Assembly: GCF_003626735.1 (NCBI RefSeq) | Contig: NZ_RBHX01000001.1 | Location: 310,001-374,000, forward strand | Reading direction: 5' to 3' | From: Microbacterium sp. CGR2 | GTDB lineage: Bacteria; Actinomycetota; Actinomycetes; Actinomycetales; Microbacteriaceae | DNA: 64,000 bases | Part shown: piece after piece, positions 56,004-64,000 of the stretch | How positions within the stretch are numbered: position 1 is the first letter of the stretch | Layout: every line of letters starts with the position of its first letter | The notes under the pieces: generated by a model | Told to the model about the DNA's origin: nothing | Database searches by the model: none | The model's input: only the letters and a program-made list of their open reading frames with translations | Made by a program: the position numbers and the translations under genes

Positions 56004-56855
56004 ATGAGCGAAGAGAACGAGCGCGCCCTCGAGTCCGGCATCGTCACGGATCTGTCGGGGAAGATGACCTACGGCTCGTATCTGGCCCTCGACCAGCTGC
56101 TCACCGCGCAGCATCCGGTCAGCGACCCCGAGCATCACGACGAGATGCTGTTCATCATCCAGCATCAGACCACCGAGCTCTGGCTCAAACAGCTCCTGCA
56201 CGAGCTGTCGTCCGCCCGCCGGCTGCTCGCCAGTGACGACCTCCGCGAAGCACTGAAGCGCGTCGCGCGCGTCAAGCGCATCCAGGACGTGATGACGCAG
56301 CAATGGGCGATCCTGGCCACTCTCACTCCGACCGAGTATGCGCAGTTCCGCGGATCCCTCGGCAACTCGTCCGGATTCCAGTCCGTCCAGTACCGCGCGG
56401 TGGAATTCGCGCTCGGCAACAAGAACGAACGGATGCTGCAGGTCTTCCGCGACCACCCCGCGAACCTCGCACTCCTGACCGCGGAGTGGGAGAAGCCCAC
56501 CCTCTACGACGAGTTCCTGCGCTTCGCCGCCCGCCGCGGGCTGCCCGTCCCGGCGGAGATCCTCGAGCGGGATGTGCGCGAACCGTACCGCGAGACGCCC
56601 GCGCTGGTGCCGGCCATCCGCGAGATCTACCAGAACCATCAGGAACACTGGGACCTCTACGAAGCCTGCGAGGACCTCGTCGACCTCGAGGACAACTTCC
56701 AGTTCTGGCGCTTCCGCCACCTCAAGACCGTCGCCCGCACGATCGGCATGAAGGTCGGCACCGGCGGATCGAGCGGCGTCGGCTTCCTGCAGCGGGCACT
56801 CGATCTGACCTTCTTCCCCGAGCTGTACACCGTCCGCACCGAGATCGGCCGCTGA
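56004..56855 (+). CDS. kynA: Tryptophan 2,3-dioxygenase
   Basis: A 283-residue heme dioxygenase that opens the indole ring of L-tryptophan to N-formylkynurenine, the first step of the kynurenine pathway. Family blocks: LSGKMTYGSYLALDQLL, MLFIIQHQTTELWLKQLLHE with the distal His, QFRGSLGNSSGFQSVQYR with the substrate-binding Arg, and the proximal heme His in FRHLKTVARTIG. Length matches bacterial TDO. Its stop overlaps the amidohydrolase start (TGATG). A TATGTT lies 6 nt before the ATG. Confidence 0.95.
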   Translation: MSEENERALESGIVTDLSGKMTYGSYLALDQLLTAQHPVSDPEHHDEMLFIIQHQTTELWLKQLLHELSSARRLLASDDLREALKRVARVKRIQDVMTQQWAILATLTPTEYAQFRGSLGNSSGFQSVQYRAVEFALGNKNERMLQVFRDHPANLALLTAEWEKPTLYDEFLRFAARRGLPVPAEILERDVREPYRETPALVPAIREIYQNHQEHWDLYEACEDLVDLEDNFQFWRFRHLKTVARTIGMKVGTGGSSGVGFLQRALDLTFFPELYTVRTEIGR

Positions 56856-57904
56856 TGCACGCGGCGACCTACTTCGACGGCGAGGGATGGCGCGACGGGG
56901 TCCTCACCGTCGACGACGAGGGGCGGATGCTGCTGCGCGCGGAGAATCCGTCGGCGGAACTCCCTCGGCTCGACGGGGTCGTCGTCGGCGGGTTCACCGA
57001 CCATCACGTACACCTGCAGCTCGTGGATGCGACAGCACTGGCGGACTCCGGGCTCGGGCGCGTGGTCGACCTCGGCGGGGACCCGGGTGTGCTCCGTGAG
57101 CTGCGGTCGAAGGCCCGAAGGGCGGAGCGTTTCGTCTCGCTCCGCTCGCTCAACGACCAGGAGGCCGAGCAGCGATCGTTGCGCGAGGAGCCACGCGACG
57201 AGACGCAAGACAGGAGACCCACGATCGAGTTCGCCGGCGCGTTCCTCACGCCGCCCGGCGGCTACCCGTCCGACCGCGCCTGGGCTCCGGCCGGCTCGTT
57301 CCGGGAGATCGCCGACGAGGCAGCAGCCGTGGCGGCGGTCACCGAAATGGCGGATGCCGGAGCATCCTGCATCAAGGTCGCCAGCAATCGTGCGGCCGGC
57401 CCGGTGTTCGGCGACGCGCTGATCCGCGCCATCGTCGCCGCTGCGGGCGCACGTGCACTCGGGGTCGTCATGCATGCCGAAGGTGCCGGCGAGGCAGAGC
57501 GTGCAGCGCGTCTCGGCGCGACGACACTCGCCCACGCTCCCTTCACCGAGCGCCTCGACGATGACGAGATCGCGGAGCAGGCGGCCTCCGTCTCCTGGAT
57601 CTCGACCCTCGCCATCCACGACGGCACCGACCGCGCGACGGCTGTCGACAACGTCGGTCGTTTCCACGCTGCCGGCGGCACGGTCCGGTACGGCACCGAC
57701 ATGGGCAACGGCCCGACACCGGTGGACCTGCATCCGGGTGAGATCGCCGCGCTGCACGAAGCGGGCATCGCCGGTCCCGCCCTTCTCCGCGTCCTCGCTC
57801 CCTGCGACGCGCTCGACCCGGCTTCCGTCCTGCTGCTTCTCCCCCACGCGGATGCTGACCCGCTCTCCGCCCGCCGCCTCGCCCCCTCCGATCTGAAGGT
57901 GTGA
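56855..57904 (+). CDS. Metal-dependent amidohydrolase, probable N-formylkynurenine formamidase
   Basis: A 349-residue amidohydrolase (TIM barrel). Ligands are in place: His51 and His53 (DHHVHL), Lys174 (SCIKVASN), His207 (VMHAEG), His227 (LAHAPF) and Asp282 (YGTDMG). It lies between kynA and kynU, where a formamidase is needed, and no kynB-type cyclase gene is seen, so I infer that step. Residues 86-120 (ARRAERFVSLRSLNDQEAEQ region) are encoded by an inserted palindromic repeat and look foreign. Starts at the TGATG junction with kynA. Confidence 0.82.
   Translation: MHAATYFDGEGWRDGVLTVDDEGRMLLRAENPSAELPRLDGVVVGGFTDHHVHLQLVDATALADSGLGRVVDLGGDPGVLRELRSKARRAERFVSLRSLNDQEAEQRSLREEPRDETQDRRPTIEFAGAFLTPPGGYPSDRAWAPAGSFREIADEAAAVAAVTEMADAGASCIKVASNRAAGPVFGDALIRAIVAAAGARALGVVMHAEGAGEAERAARLGATTLAHAPFTERLDDDEIAEQAASVSWISTLAIHDGTDRATAVDNVGRFHAAGGTVRYGTDMGNGPTPVDLHPGEIAALHEAGIAGPALLRVLAPCDALDPASVLLLLPHADADPLSARRLAPSDLKV
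57128..57205. repeat. Palindromic element inside the amidohydrolase gene
   Basis: An arm beginning CGTTTCGTCTCGCTCCGCTC (57128-57158) and a degenerate inverted partner, CGATCGTTGCGCGAGGAGCC onward (57173-57205), form a hairpin. They encode residues 92-102 and 107-117. The frame stays open across it. The same element occurs between genes at 39908 and 54178. Confidence 0.8.
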
Positions 57905-57905
57905 C

Positions 57906-59159
57906 ATGACCGACCTCCGCGACACCGCCCTCCTCGCGACCGCACGCTCGCTCGATGCCTCCGATCCGCTGGGCGAGTACCTCGGCGCGTTTCTCGACGC
58001 TCCGGGTGTGACCGCGTATCTCGACGGCAACTCACTCGGTCGACCCCTGCGTGACACCCCCGACAGGCTCGCCGCCTTCGTGCGCGAAGACTGGGGCACG
58101 CGGCTCATCCGCTCGTGGGACGAACAGTGGATGATGCTGCCGATGGAGCTGGGTGACCGCATCGCCGACGTCGCGCTCGGCGCTGCGGCGGGGCAGACGG
58201 TCGTCGCCGACTCGACGAGCGTGCTCATCTACAAGCTGATGCGCGCCGCGCTCGACGGATCCCGACGCCCCGGCTCCGTGGACCGCACCGAGATCGTGAT
58301 GGAGCGGGGCAACTTCCCCACGGACCGGTTCCTGGCCGAAGGCGTCGCCGCGGAGACCGGCATGACGCTGCGCTGGCTCGACCCTGACCCCGTCCACGGC
58401 GTGACCGTCGCCGACGTCGAGGCCGTGCTGTCGGAGCGCACCGCCCTCGTGTCCCTCAGCCACGTCGACTATCGCTCCGGAGCACTGGCCGACATGCGCG
58501 CGATCACGGCGACCGTGCACGACGCCGGCGCCCTGATGATGTGGGACCTCTGCCACTCTGCGGGACTCATCCCGATGCACCTCGATGACTGGGGTGTCGA
58601 CATCGCCGTCGGCTGCACGTACAAGTACCTCAACGGCGGACCCGGTTCACCGGCGTTCGCGTACCTCCGCCACGACCTGCACGGTCTGCTGCGCCAGCCG
58701 ATCCAGGGCTGGTGGAGTGCCGCGGACATCTTCGCGATGGGCCCGGAGTACGCGCCGGCGGGCGATATTCGGCAGTTGCTGAGCGGCACACCGCCGGTGA
58801 CGTCGATGCTGGCGATGCAGGGGATGCTGGACCTCATCCAACAGGCGGGCATCGACGCGGTGCGGGCGAAGTCGACGTCGCTGACGGAGTTCGCGATCCG
58901 CGCTTTCGACGACGTGCTCGCCCCGCTCGGAGTGCGGCTGCTCAGCCCCCGCGACGCGGCTCTGCGCGGGGGGCACGTGACGATCGGCCACCCCGACTTC
59001 CGAGACGTCACCCGACGGCTCTGGGCGGACGGCGTCATTCCCGATTTCCGCTTTCCCGACGGCATCCGCCTCGGGCTGTCCCCACTCAGCACCTCGCACG
59101 TCGAGACCGTCACCGGGATCCTCGCCGTGCGCGATGCCCTGGAGTCCGATGATCGCTGA
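57906..59159 (+). CDS. kynU: Kynureninase
   Basis: A 417-residue PLP enzyme that splits kynurenine to anthranilate and alanine. Blocks: YLDGNSLGRPLRDTP at the start, VADSTSVLIYKLMRAAL for phosphate, HVDYRSGALADM, WDLCHSAGLIPM with the PLP Asp, the Schiff-base Lys in GCTYKYLNGGPGSPAF, and QGWWSAADIFAM. It begins 1 nt after the amidohydrolase stop. No anthranilate-degrading genes follow in the window. Confidence 0.95.
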   Translation: MTDLRDTALLATARSLDASDPLGEYLGAFLDAPGVTAYLDGNSLGRPLRDTPDRLAAFVREDWGTRLIRSWDEQWMMLPMELGDRIADVALGAAAGQTVVADSTSVLIYKLMRAALDGSRRPGSVDRTEIVMERGNFPTDRFLAEGVAAETGMTLRWLDPDPVHGVTVADVEAVLSERTALVSLSHVDYRSGALADMRAITATVHDAGALMMWDLCHSAGLIPMHLDDWGVDIAVGCTYKYLNGGPGSPAFAYLRHDLHGLLRQPIQGWWSAADIFAMGPEYAPAGDIRQLLSGTPPVTSMLAMQGMLDLIQQAGIDAVRAKSTSLTEFAIRAFDDVLAPLGVRLLSPRDAALRGGHVTIGHPDFRDVTRRLWADGVIPDFRFPDGIRLGLSPLSTSHVETVTGILAVRDALESDDR

Positions 59160-59991
59160 CCCCGTCCCCGGCGCCGTGCTGGATGACATCGACGCCCGTC
59201 CTGGCAGCACGTCCTCCCTGCTGCGGACGGTCATCGGGCTGTTCCTCCGCCCGCTCGGCGGATGGATCTCGGCGGCCGACCTGGTCGCCCTCGCCGGCGA
59301 TCTCGGCATCTCCGCGGCTCGGGCACGCACGGGGATCACGCGACTGAAGCAGAAAGGGCTCCTCCTCCCGGAGCGCGACGAGACCATCGGCTACCGCCTC
59401 GATCCGGCGGCGCTGCTGATGCTGGAGCGGGGAGACCGGCGCATCTTCGAGATGCGCGAGATGACGGATGCCGACACCTGGTGCCTCGTGTCGTTCTCGA
59501 TACCGGAGAGTGCGCGCAGCATCCGTCACCAGCTGCGGCGTCGTCTGCAGTGGATCGGCGCGGGCATCGTCTCACCGGCGCTGTGGATCTGCCCGGGGCA
59601 TCTCCAGGACGAGGCTCTCGAGATCATCGACGACCTCGGTGCACGCGACTGGGTGACGCTGTTCGAGGCCTTCGCTCCCCTGCCGTCCGGCTCGCTGGTG
59701 GACGCGGCTGCACAGTGGTGGGATCTGACGGCGCTGCGTGCCGAGCATCTCGCGTTCCAGGATTCCCTGAACGATCTCCCCACTGAGCCCTTCGCCGCGT
59801 ACGTGCACCTCATCGACCGCTGGCGGGTGCTCCCCTACACCGATCCTGGCCTGCCACCGTCGATGCTGCCTGCGGACTGGCCAGGCCGCCGCAGCTTCGA
59901 CGAGTTCGCGCGGCGATCGGCCGCACTGCAGGGCCCTGCCTGGGAGCACGTGCGGGCCCTCACCTTCCCGGCGGCGCCGTCGTCGCCCTGA
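59149..59991 (+). CDS. PaaX-family transcriptional regulator
   Basis: A 280-residue regulator related to PaaX, the phenylacetyl-CoA-responsive repressor. N-terminal winged helix (SAARARTGITRLKQKGLLLP), central region SFSIPESARSIRHQLRRRLQ and C-terminal domain with WDLTALRAEHLAFQDSL. It overlaps kynU by 11 nt, so it belongs to the kynurenine operon and probably controls it with a pathway intermediate as ligand. ATG at 59149 with GGAG upstream. Its end overlaps the convergent lacI-type gene by 32 nt. Confidence 0.87.
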   Translation: MIADPVPGAVLDDIDARPGSTSSLLRTVIGLFLRPLGGWISAADLVALAGDLGISAARARTGITRLKQKGLLLPERDETIGYRLDPAALLMLERGDRRIFEMREMTDADTWCLVSFSIPESARSIRHQLRRRLQWIGAGIVSPALWICPGHLQDEALEIIDDLGARDWVTLFEAFAPLPSGSLVDAAAQWWDLTALRAEHLAFQDSLNDLPTEPFAAYVHLIDRWRVLPYTDPGLPPSMLPADWPGRRSFDEFARRSAALQGPAWEHVRALTFPAAPSSP

Positions 59992-60961
59992 CCACCAACC
60001 GCGTCGGCAGGATGACGTGCGTCTGCTCGATCTCCTGACCCGCGAGCAACGTGAAGACCATGTCGGCGGCGACGGCCCCGAGCTTGCGCATCGGCTGCTG
60101 GATGGTCGTCAGCGGCAGTGCGCGTCGCGAGGCCTCCGGCACGTCGTCGAAGCCGATGACCGAGAGATCCTGCGGCACGCGCAGCCCCAGCTCCTGGGCG
60201 ACCTCGACGACCGCGATCGCGGAGAGGTCATTCGCGGCGAAGACCGCCGTGGGTCGCGCTTCGGTGGCGAGCATCCGCCGAGCCGACTCCCGTGTCGCGG
60301 CGAGTTCGTAACGCCCCGCCCCCACCAGCGCCGGATCGACGGGGATCCCGGCATCGGACAGCGCCCGACGATACCCGGCATCGCGGAGCCCGGCCGAACG
60401 CAGATCGGGGCGACCGGCGAGGAACCCGATCCGGCGATGACCGAGCTCGATGAGGTGCCGGGTGGCCGCGAGCGCGCCGCCGAAGCTGTCGGATTCGACC
60501 GTCGGCAGATCTGCGCGCCCGGTGTGCGGATCGATCGCCACGACGGGGATCTCGGTCGCGGCGCTGACCACCGTCGGGGTGACCATGATCGCGGCATCGA
60601 TCAGCGTGCCGGACAGCCGACTGAGGGACCGCCGTTCCCACCCGTCGCCCGCTCCATGGTGTGAACCGCTGTAGGCCAGCAGATCGAACGCGGTGTCGTG
60701 CACCGCGGACCCGACCCCTTTCAGGATCTCGGCACTGAACGGCTCGAAGTCCGCCAGCAGCACCCCGATCACGCCGGTCCTGCGCGCCCGCATGCTGCTG
60801 GCCACGAGGCTCGATTCGTAGCCGAGCTCGCGCACGGTCTCGAGGACCCGCCGAACCGTGGAGTCGGCGATTCCGTATCGACCGTTCACGGCCTTCGACA
60901 CGGTCGACACCGACACCCCCGCCGCCTTGGCGACATCGTGGATCGTCGTTCGTCCGCTCAT
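59960..60961 (-). CDS. LacI-family transcriptional regulator
   Basis: A 333-residue repressor with a canonical LacI HTH (IHDVAKAAGVSVSTVSK) and hinge helix, then a periplasmic-binding-protein-like sensor domain (GVIGVLLADFEPFSAEILKG, RRIGFLAGRPDLRSAGLRDA). It is divergent from a sugar ABC transporter operon, with a perfect 12-bp LacI-type operator between. The ligand is likely the transported sugar. TACGCT ends 8 nt before the ATG. Confidence 0.92.
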   Translation of the reverse strand: MSGRTTIHDVAKAAGVSVSTVSKAVNGRYGIADSTVRRVLETVRELGYESSLVASSMRARRTGVIGVLLADFEPFSAEILKGVGSAVHDTAFDLLAYSGSHHGAGDGWERRSLSRLSGTLIDAAIMVTPTVVSAATEIPVVAIDPHTGRADLPTVESDSFGGALAATRHLIELGHRRIGFLAGRPDLRSAGLRDAGYRRALSDAGIPVDPALVGAGRYELAATRESARRMLATEARPTAVFAANDLSAIAVVEVAQELGLRVPQDLSVIGFDDVPEASRRALPLTTIQQPMRKLGAVAADMVFTLLAGQEIEQTHVILPTRLVVRATTAPPGR

Positions 60962-61002
60962 GTCTGGTCAGCGTAGACCCCTGAGGTCCTCATCTGGAAA
61001 CT

Positions 61003-61014
61003 GTTTTCGAAAAC
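61003..61014. promoter_or_regulatory. LacI-type operator GTTTTCGAAAAC
   Basis: A perfect 12-bp palindrome with the central CG of LacI/PurR sites, in the 163-bp region between the lacI-type gene and the transporter operon. Confidence 0.75.
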
Positions 61015-61124
61015 GTTTGACGACTCCGACGGACCGCAGAAGACTGCTCCCACCGCGGTCTCACCTGAGCCGCCGCGGGCGCCCGCATCGTCGCGGCGCG
61101 CAACTCGATGAGGAGAACAATCAC

Positions 61125-62417
61125 ATGAACAGCAGAAGGCTCCCCCTCGCCTCCGCCGCGGCTCTCGCGGTCGGGGCGCTCGCACTCTCCGGCTGTACGG
61201 CCTCCGACTCCGGTTCCGGAGAGGACGGATCGGCCAGCATGACCCTCTGGCACAACTCGACCACCGGACCAGGCGTCGAGTTCTGGGAGGCGACCGTCGC
61301 GGACTTCGAAGAGGAGAACCCCGGCGTCAGCATCGAGATCCAGTCGATCCAGAACGAAGACCTCGACGGCAAGCTGCAGACCGCGCTCAACTCCGGCGAC
61401 GCTCCCGACATCTTCCTGCAGCGCGGCGGCGGCAAGATGGCGGCCATGGTGAAGGCCGGCCAGCTCAAGGATCTGACGGACGCGATCGAAGGACCGGCCG
61501 CGGAAGAGATCCCGGATGCCGCGTACTCCGCGAACAGCCTCGACGACAAGATCTACGCGATGCCGGTCGCCGTGCTTCCCGGTGGACTCTTCTACAGCCA
61601 GGATCTCTTCGACGAGGCGGGCATCACCGAGACGCCGACCACTGTCGACGAGCTCACGGAGGCGACCGAGGCCCTCCGCAGCGCCGGCGTCGAGCCCGTC
61701 GCCCTCGGTGCGAAGGACGCCTGGCCGGCAGCCCACTGGTACTACTGGTTCGCGCTCCGCGAATGCAGCCCCGAGACTCTGGCGAAGGCCGCCGACGAGA
61801 TGAGCTTCGACGACGAGTGCTGGGTTCGTGCCGGCGAAGATCTGGAGGAGTTCGCCTCGACCGAGCCGTTCAACGCGGGGTTCCTCACCACCCCGGCGCA
61901 GCAGGGCGCCGGCAGCTCCGCAGGACTCATCGCCAACCACCAGGCGGGTATGGAACTCATGGGCGCGTGGAACCCGGGCGTGATCGCCGGGCTGACGCCG
62001 GACGAGAAGCCGCTCCCCGACCTGGCGTGGTTCCCGTTCCCCGAGGTCGAGGGCGGCGACGGCCTCCCCGGTTCGATGATGGGCGGGGTCGACGGGTACT
62101 CCTGCTCGGTCGACGCGCCTGACGCCTGCGTCGATTTCCTGAACTACATCGGCACGTCGGACGTGCAGACGGCGTACTACAAGGCTTTCAACGCTCCTCC
62201 GGTGAACACCGTCGCCCAGGAAGCGGTCACGGAGCCGTACCTGCAGACGATCCTGGAGGCATACAACGCGGCCCCGTACGCGTCGCAGTGGCTCGACACG
62301 GTCTACGGACAGAACGTCGGCAATGCGCTGAACGTCGCCGTCGTGAACATGCTGGCGGGGAAGGGCACTCCGGAGGACATCGTCAAGGCTGTCAAGGATG
62401 CTGCCGCGAAGGCGTGA
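61125..62417 (+). CDS. Sugar ABC transporter substrate-binding lipoprotein
   Basis: A 430-residue extracellular binding protein of family 1. Lipoprotein signal with lipobox LSGC (Cys24). Core: MTLWHNSTTGPGVEFWEATV, ALNSGDAPDIFLQRGGGKMA, and WYYWFALRECSPETL. GAGGAG precedes the ATG at 61125. First gene of the operon regulated by the adjacent LacI protein. Sugar type is not certain; the CUT1 family carries oligosaccharides and polyols. Confidence 0.92.
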   Translation: MNSRRLPLASAAALAVGALALSGCTASDSGSGEDGSASMTLWHNSTTGPGVEFWEATVADFEEENPGVSIEIQSIQNEDLDGKLQTALNSGDAPDIFLQRGGGKMAAMVKAGQLKDLTDAIEGPAAEEIPDAAYSANSLDDKIYAMPVAVLPGGLFYSQDLFDEAGITETPTTVDELTEATEALRSAGVEPVALGAKDAWPAAHWYYWFALRECSPETLAKAADEMSFDDECWVRAGEDLEEFASTEPFNAGFLTTPAQQGAGSSAGLIANHQAGMELMGAWNPGVIAGLTPDEKPLPDLAWFPFPEVEGGDGLPGSMMGGVDGYSCSVDAPDACVDFLNYIGTSDVQTAYYKAFNAPPVNTVAQEAVTEPYLQTILEAYNAAPYASQWLDTVYGQNVGNALNVAVVNMLAGKGTPEDIVKAVKDAAAKA

Positions 62418-63342
62418 GGTAGGGGCCCGGCTGGAGGTCATCCTTCTGGTCGGGCCCGCCCTCCTCGTCTTCCTCGCCTTCGTGATCTTCCCCGTGCTGA
62501 TGGCCGCGTACTACGGCTTCTTCAGCTGGCAGGGATACGGCCCCGCGACGGACTTCATCGGCCTGAAGAACTATCTGACGATCCTGCAGGATCCGCTGTT
62601 CCACGACGCTCTGGCCCACAACGGCATCATCCTCGTGATGTCGCTGGTCCTGCAGGGCCCGGCCGCGATCCTGCTCGCGCTGCTGCTGAACCGGCGCATG
62701 CGCGGTCAATCGCTCATCCGCGTCCTGATCTTCGTGCCGTACGTGATCTCGGAGGTGGTCGTCGGAACGGGTTGGAGTCTGATGCTCCAGACCAGCGGTG
62801 CCCTCAACGCGCTGCTGACGAACATGGGATTGGGCTTCCTGGCGAACGACTGGCTCTCGGACCCCGACATCGCCATCTGGACCCTGATGGCGATCATCAC
62901 CTGGAAGTACGTCGGCTTCGCCGTCATCCTCTTCCTCGCAGGGCTCCAGGGCATCCCGGAGGAGCTCCATGAGGCCGCGGCCATCGACGGCGCGTCCTAC
63001 TGGCAGATCCAGCGCCGGATCACCCTCCCCCTGCTCGCACCGACCCTGCGGATCTGGGCGTTCCTGTCGATCATCGGCTCACTGCAGCTGTTCGACCTCG
63101 TCTACATCATCTGGGGGCAGTACATCGCCTCCACCGCCGGCACCTCCACGATGGCGACCTACATGGTGTCCGAGGGGCGCAATGCCGGGAACTTCGGCTT
63201 CGGAAACGCCGTCGCCGTCGTGCTGTTCCTGATCTCGCTCGTGGTGGCGCTGATCTACCAGCAGGCCGTGCTCCGACGCGACACCGACGGAGCGCTCACC
63301 GGAGCCGGCGCGGGCACCGCCAAGAAGAGGAAGAACCGATGA
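62398..63342 (+). CDS. Sugar ABC transporter permease, MalF type
   Basis: A 314-residue CUT1 permease with six transmembrane helices. The EAA loop is EELHEAAAIDGASYWQIQRR followed by ITLPLLAPTL. ATG at 62398 overlaps the binding-protein gene by 20 nt, in another frame; the leading basic MLPRRREVGARLE suits a cytoplasmic N-terminus. The C-terminal tail is Gly/Lys-rich. The next permease overlaps by 4 nt. Confidence 0.92.
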   Translation: MLPRRREVGARLEVILLVGPALLVFLAFVIFPVLMAAYYGFFSWQGYGPATDFIGLKNYLTILQDPLFHDALAHNGIILVMSLVLQGPAAILLALLLNRRMRGQSLIRVLIFVPYVISEVVVGTGWSLMLQTSGALNALLTNMGLGFLANDWLSDPDIAIWTLMAIITWKYVGFAVILFLAGLQGIPEELHEAAAIDGASYWQIQRRITLPLLAPTLRIWAFLSIIGSLQLFDLVYIIWGQYIASTAGTSTMATYMVSEGRNAGNFGFGNAVAVVLFLISLVVALIYQQAVLRRDTDGALTGAGAGTAKKRKNR

Positions 63343-64000
63343 CCGCCACATCCGTACTCGTCACCCAGCGGCTCGACGGCCGCCGTCGCGCACGGCCACG
63401 ACTGCCGTGGGCCAACCCCGCGGTCTATGTCGTCGCGGCGGTCGTCGTGGGTCTGATGCTGGCCCCCATCGCCTACATCATCATCGGCGGATTCCGCACG
63501 AACGCCCAGATCACGACCGATCCAGCCGGACTCCCCCAGCCGTGGGTGCTCTCGAACTACGTCGACGTGCTCACGGGCGGCATCTTCTGGCGGCAGGTGC
63601 TCAACTCGCTCATCGTCGCCCTCGCGACGACCATCGGCGTCGTCGTGCTCGGGTTGATGGCGGCCTACGTCCTGGCCCGCTACCGATTCGTCGGACGAGG
63701 CGTCCTCTACGCGTTCTTCGCCGCGGGACTCATGTTCCCGCTGACGGTGGCGATCACCCCGCTGTACATCGTGGTGCGCAACCTGGGCTTGATGAACTCG
63801 CTGGGCGGAGTGATCCTGCCCCAGATCGCGTTCGCCCTGCCGACTACGATCATCATCCTCGTGCCGTTCCTCCGCGCGATACCGGATGAGATCCAGGAGG
63901 CGGCCTTCATCGACGGATGCAGCCGACTCGGATTCTTCTGGCGGATGGTGCTGCCGCTGTCGCTGCCGGGCGTCATCACCACCGGCATCCTGGCCTTCAT
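63339..64000 (+). CDS. Sugar ABC transporter permease, MalG type (cut by window end)
   Basis: The first 220 residues of a second CUT1 permease. Visible: basic N-terminus, first helix (NPAVYVVAAVVVGLMLAPIA), IGGFRTNAQITTDPAGLPQP, and the EAA loop DEIQEAAFIDGCSRLGFFWR then MVLPLSLPGVIT. ATG overlaps the first permease by 4 nt (ATGA). About 60-70 residues are missing at the right edge. Confidence 0.92.
   Translation, partial: MTATSVLVTQRLDGRRRARPRLPWANPAVYVVAAVVVGLMLAPIAYIIIGGFRTNAQITTDPAGLPQPWVLSNYVDVLTGGIFWRQVLNSLIVALATTIGVVVLGLMAAYVLARYRFVGRGVLYAFFAAGLMFPLTVAITPLYIVVRNLGLMNSLGGVILPQIAFALPTTIIILVPFLRAIPDEIQEAAFIDGCSRLGFFWRMVLPLSLPGVITTGILAF

Noticed and set aside
1-64000. tRNA, rRNA, CRISPR arrays, prophage or insertion-sequence genes
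   Set aside because: I looked for cloverleaf T-loop motifs, regularly spaced repeats, integrase and transposase motifs and found none; small RNA genes could still be missed by eye.

Overview
The window is high-GC chromosomal DNA (roughly 68% by eye) from an actinomycete, most likely Microbacterium or another genus of Microbacteriaceae. The pointers are menaquinone biosynthesis (menA), DUF4229, EI24 and DUF4916 proteins, a full-length Lhr helicase, a PspC-domain histidine kinase, a divergent pair of small proteins typical of that family, and many apparently leaderless genes. In these, a TANNNT hexamer ends 6-7 nt before an ATG or GTG. I saw no rRNA, tRNA, CRISPR, phage or insertion sequence. 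The region reads as core chromosome with accessory catabolic islands.

Layout. 1-6902: end of a glycosyltransferase, a hypothetical protein, DUF4229, menA, a cupin/DUF4287 pair divergent from an ArsR-type regulator, and an Lrp regulator divergent from a DUF6421/SDR pair. 6910-13184: MFS exporter, threonine aldolase, NUDIX-like protein, esterase, ABC-F ATPase. 13231-19925: Lhr, EI24 protein, Nei-type glycosylase, hexapeptide protein. 19948-25412: PspC/HK/RR envelope-stress-type module, LysR-like effector-domain protein, glutamine amidotransferase. 25425-31552: Kef-type antiporter, purU, nitronate monooxygenase, short YidC, a 29-codon ORF, EamA transporter. 31640-34284: a broken SDR gene, a divergent paralogue pair, FHA and CinA/PncC.

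34334-41825 is a phosphonate island: uptake (phnD, phnC, a double-length phnE) plus a FAD oxidoreductase, a phosphonatase-like HAD hydrolase and a zinc alcohol dehydrogenase, under a divergent GntR regulator. No C-P lyase and no PhnW aminotransferase is present. A plausible route is oxidative deamination of an aminophosphonate, C-P hydrolysis, then oxidation or reduction of the aldehyde.

41826-44157 holds the most interesting locus. A 15-residue amphipathic, cationic peptide ORF with its own ribosome binding site lies just upstream of a membrane histidine kinase gene. The cognate-looking LuxR-type response regulator is divergent. Downstream of the kinase come a predicted structured RNA and a strong intrinsic terminator. 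It looks like an uncharacterised peptide/two-component system.

44200-50975: EamA transporter, M18 aminopeptidase, NCS1 permease with an isochorismatase-like hydrolase, a frameshifted MBL hydrolase next to a TetR regulator with two tandem palindromic operators, and an alpha/beta hydrolase. 51001-59991: amine and tryptophan catabolism, namely a TetR-PLP decarboxylase pair, agmatine deiminase, amidase, then kynA, an amidohydrolase (probable formamidase stand-in), kynU and a PaaX-type regulator. The amidohydrolase gene carries an in-frame palindromic repeat that also occurs between genes at 39.9 and 54.2 kb. 59960 to the end: a LacI regulator and the start of a sugar ABC transporter operon, cut by the window edge.
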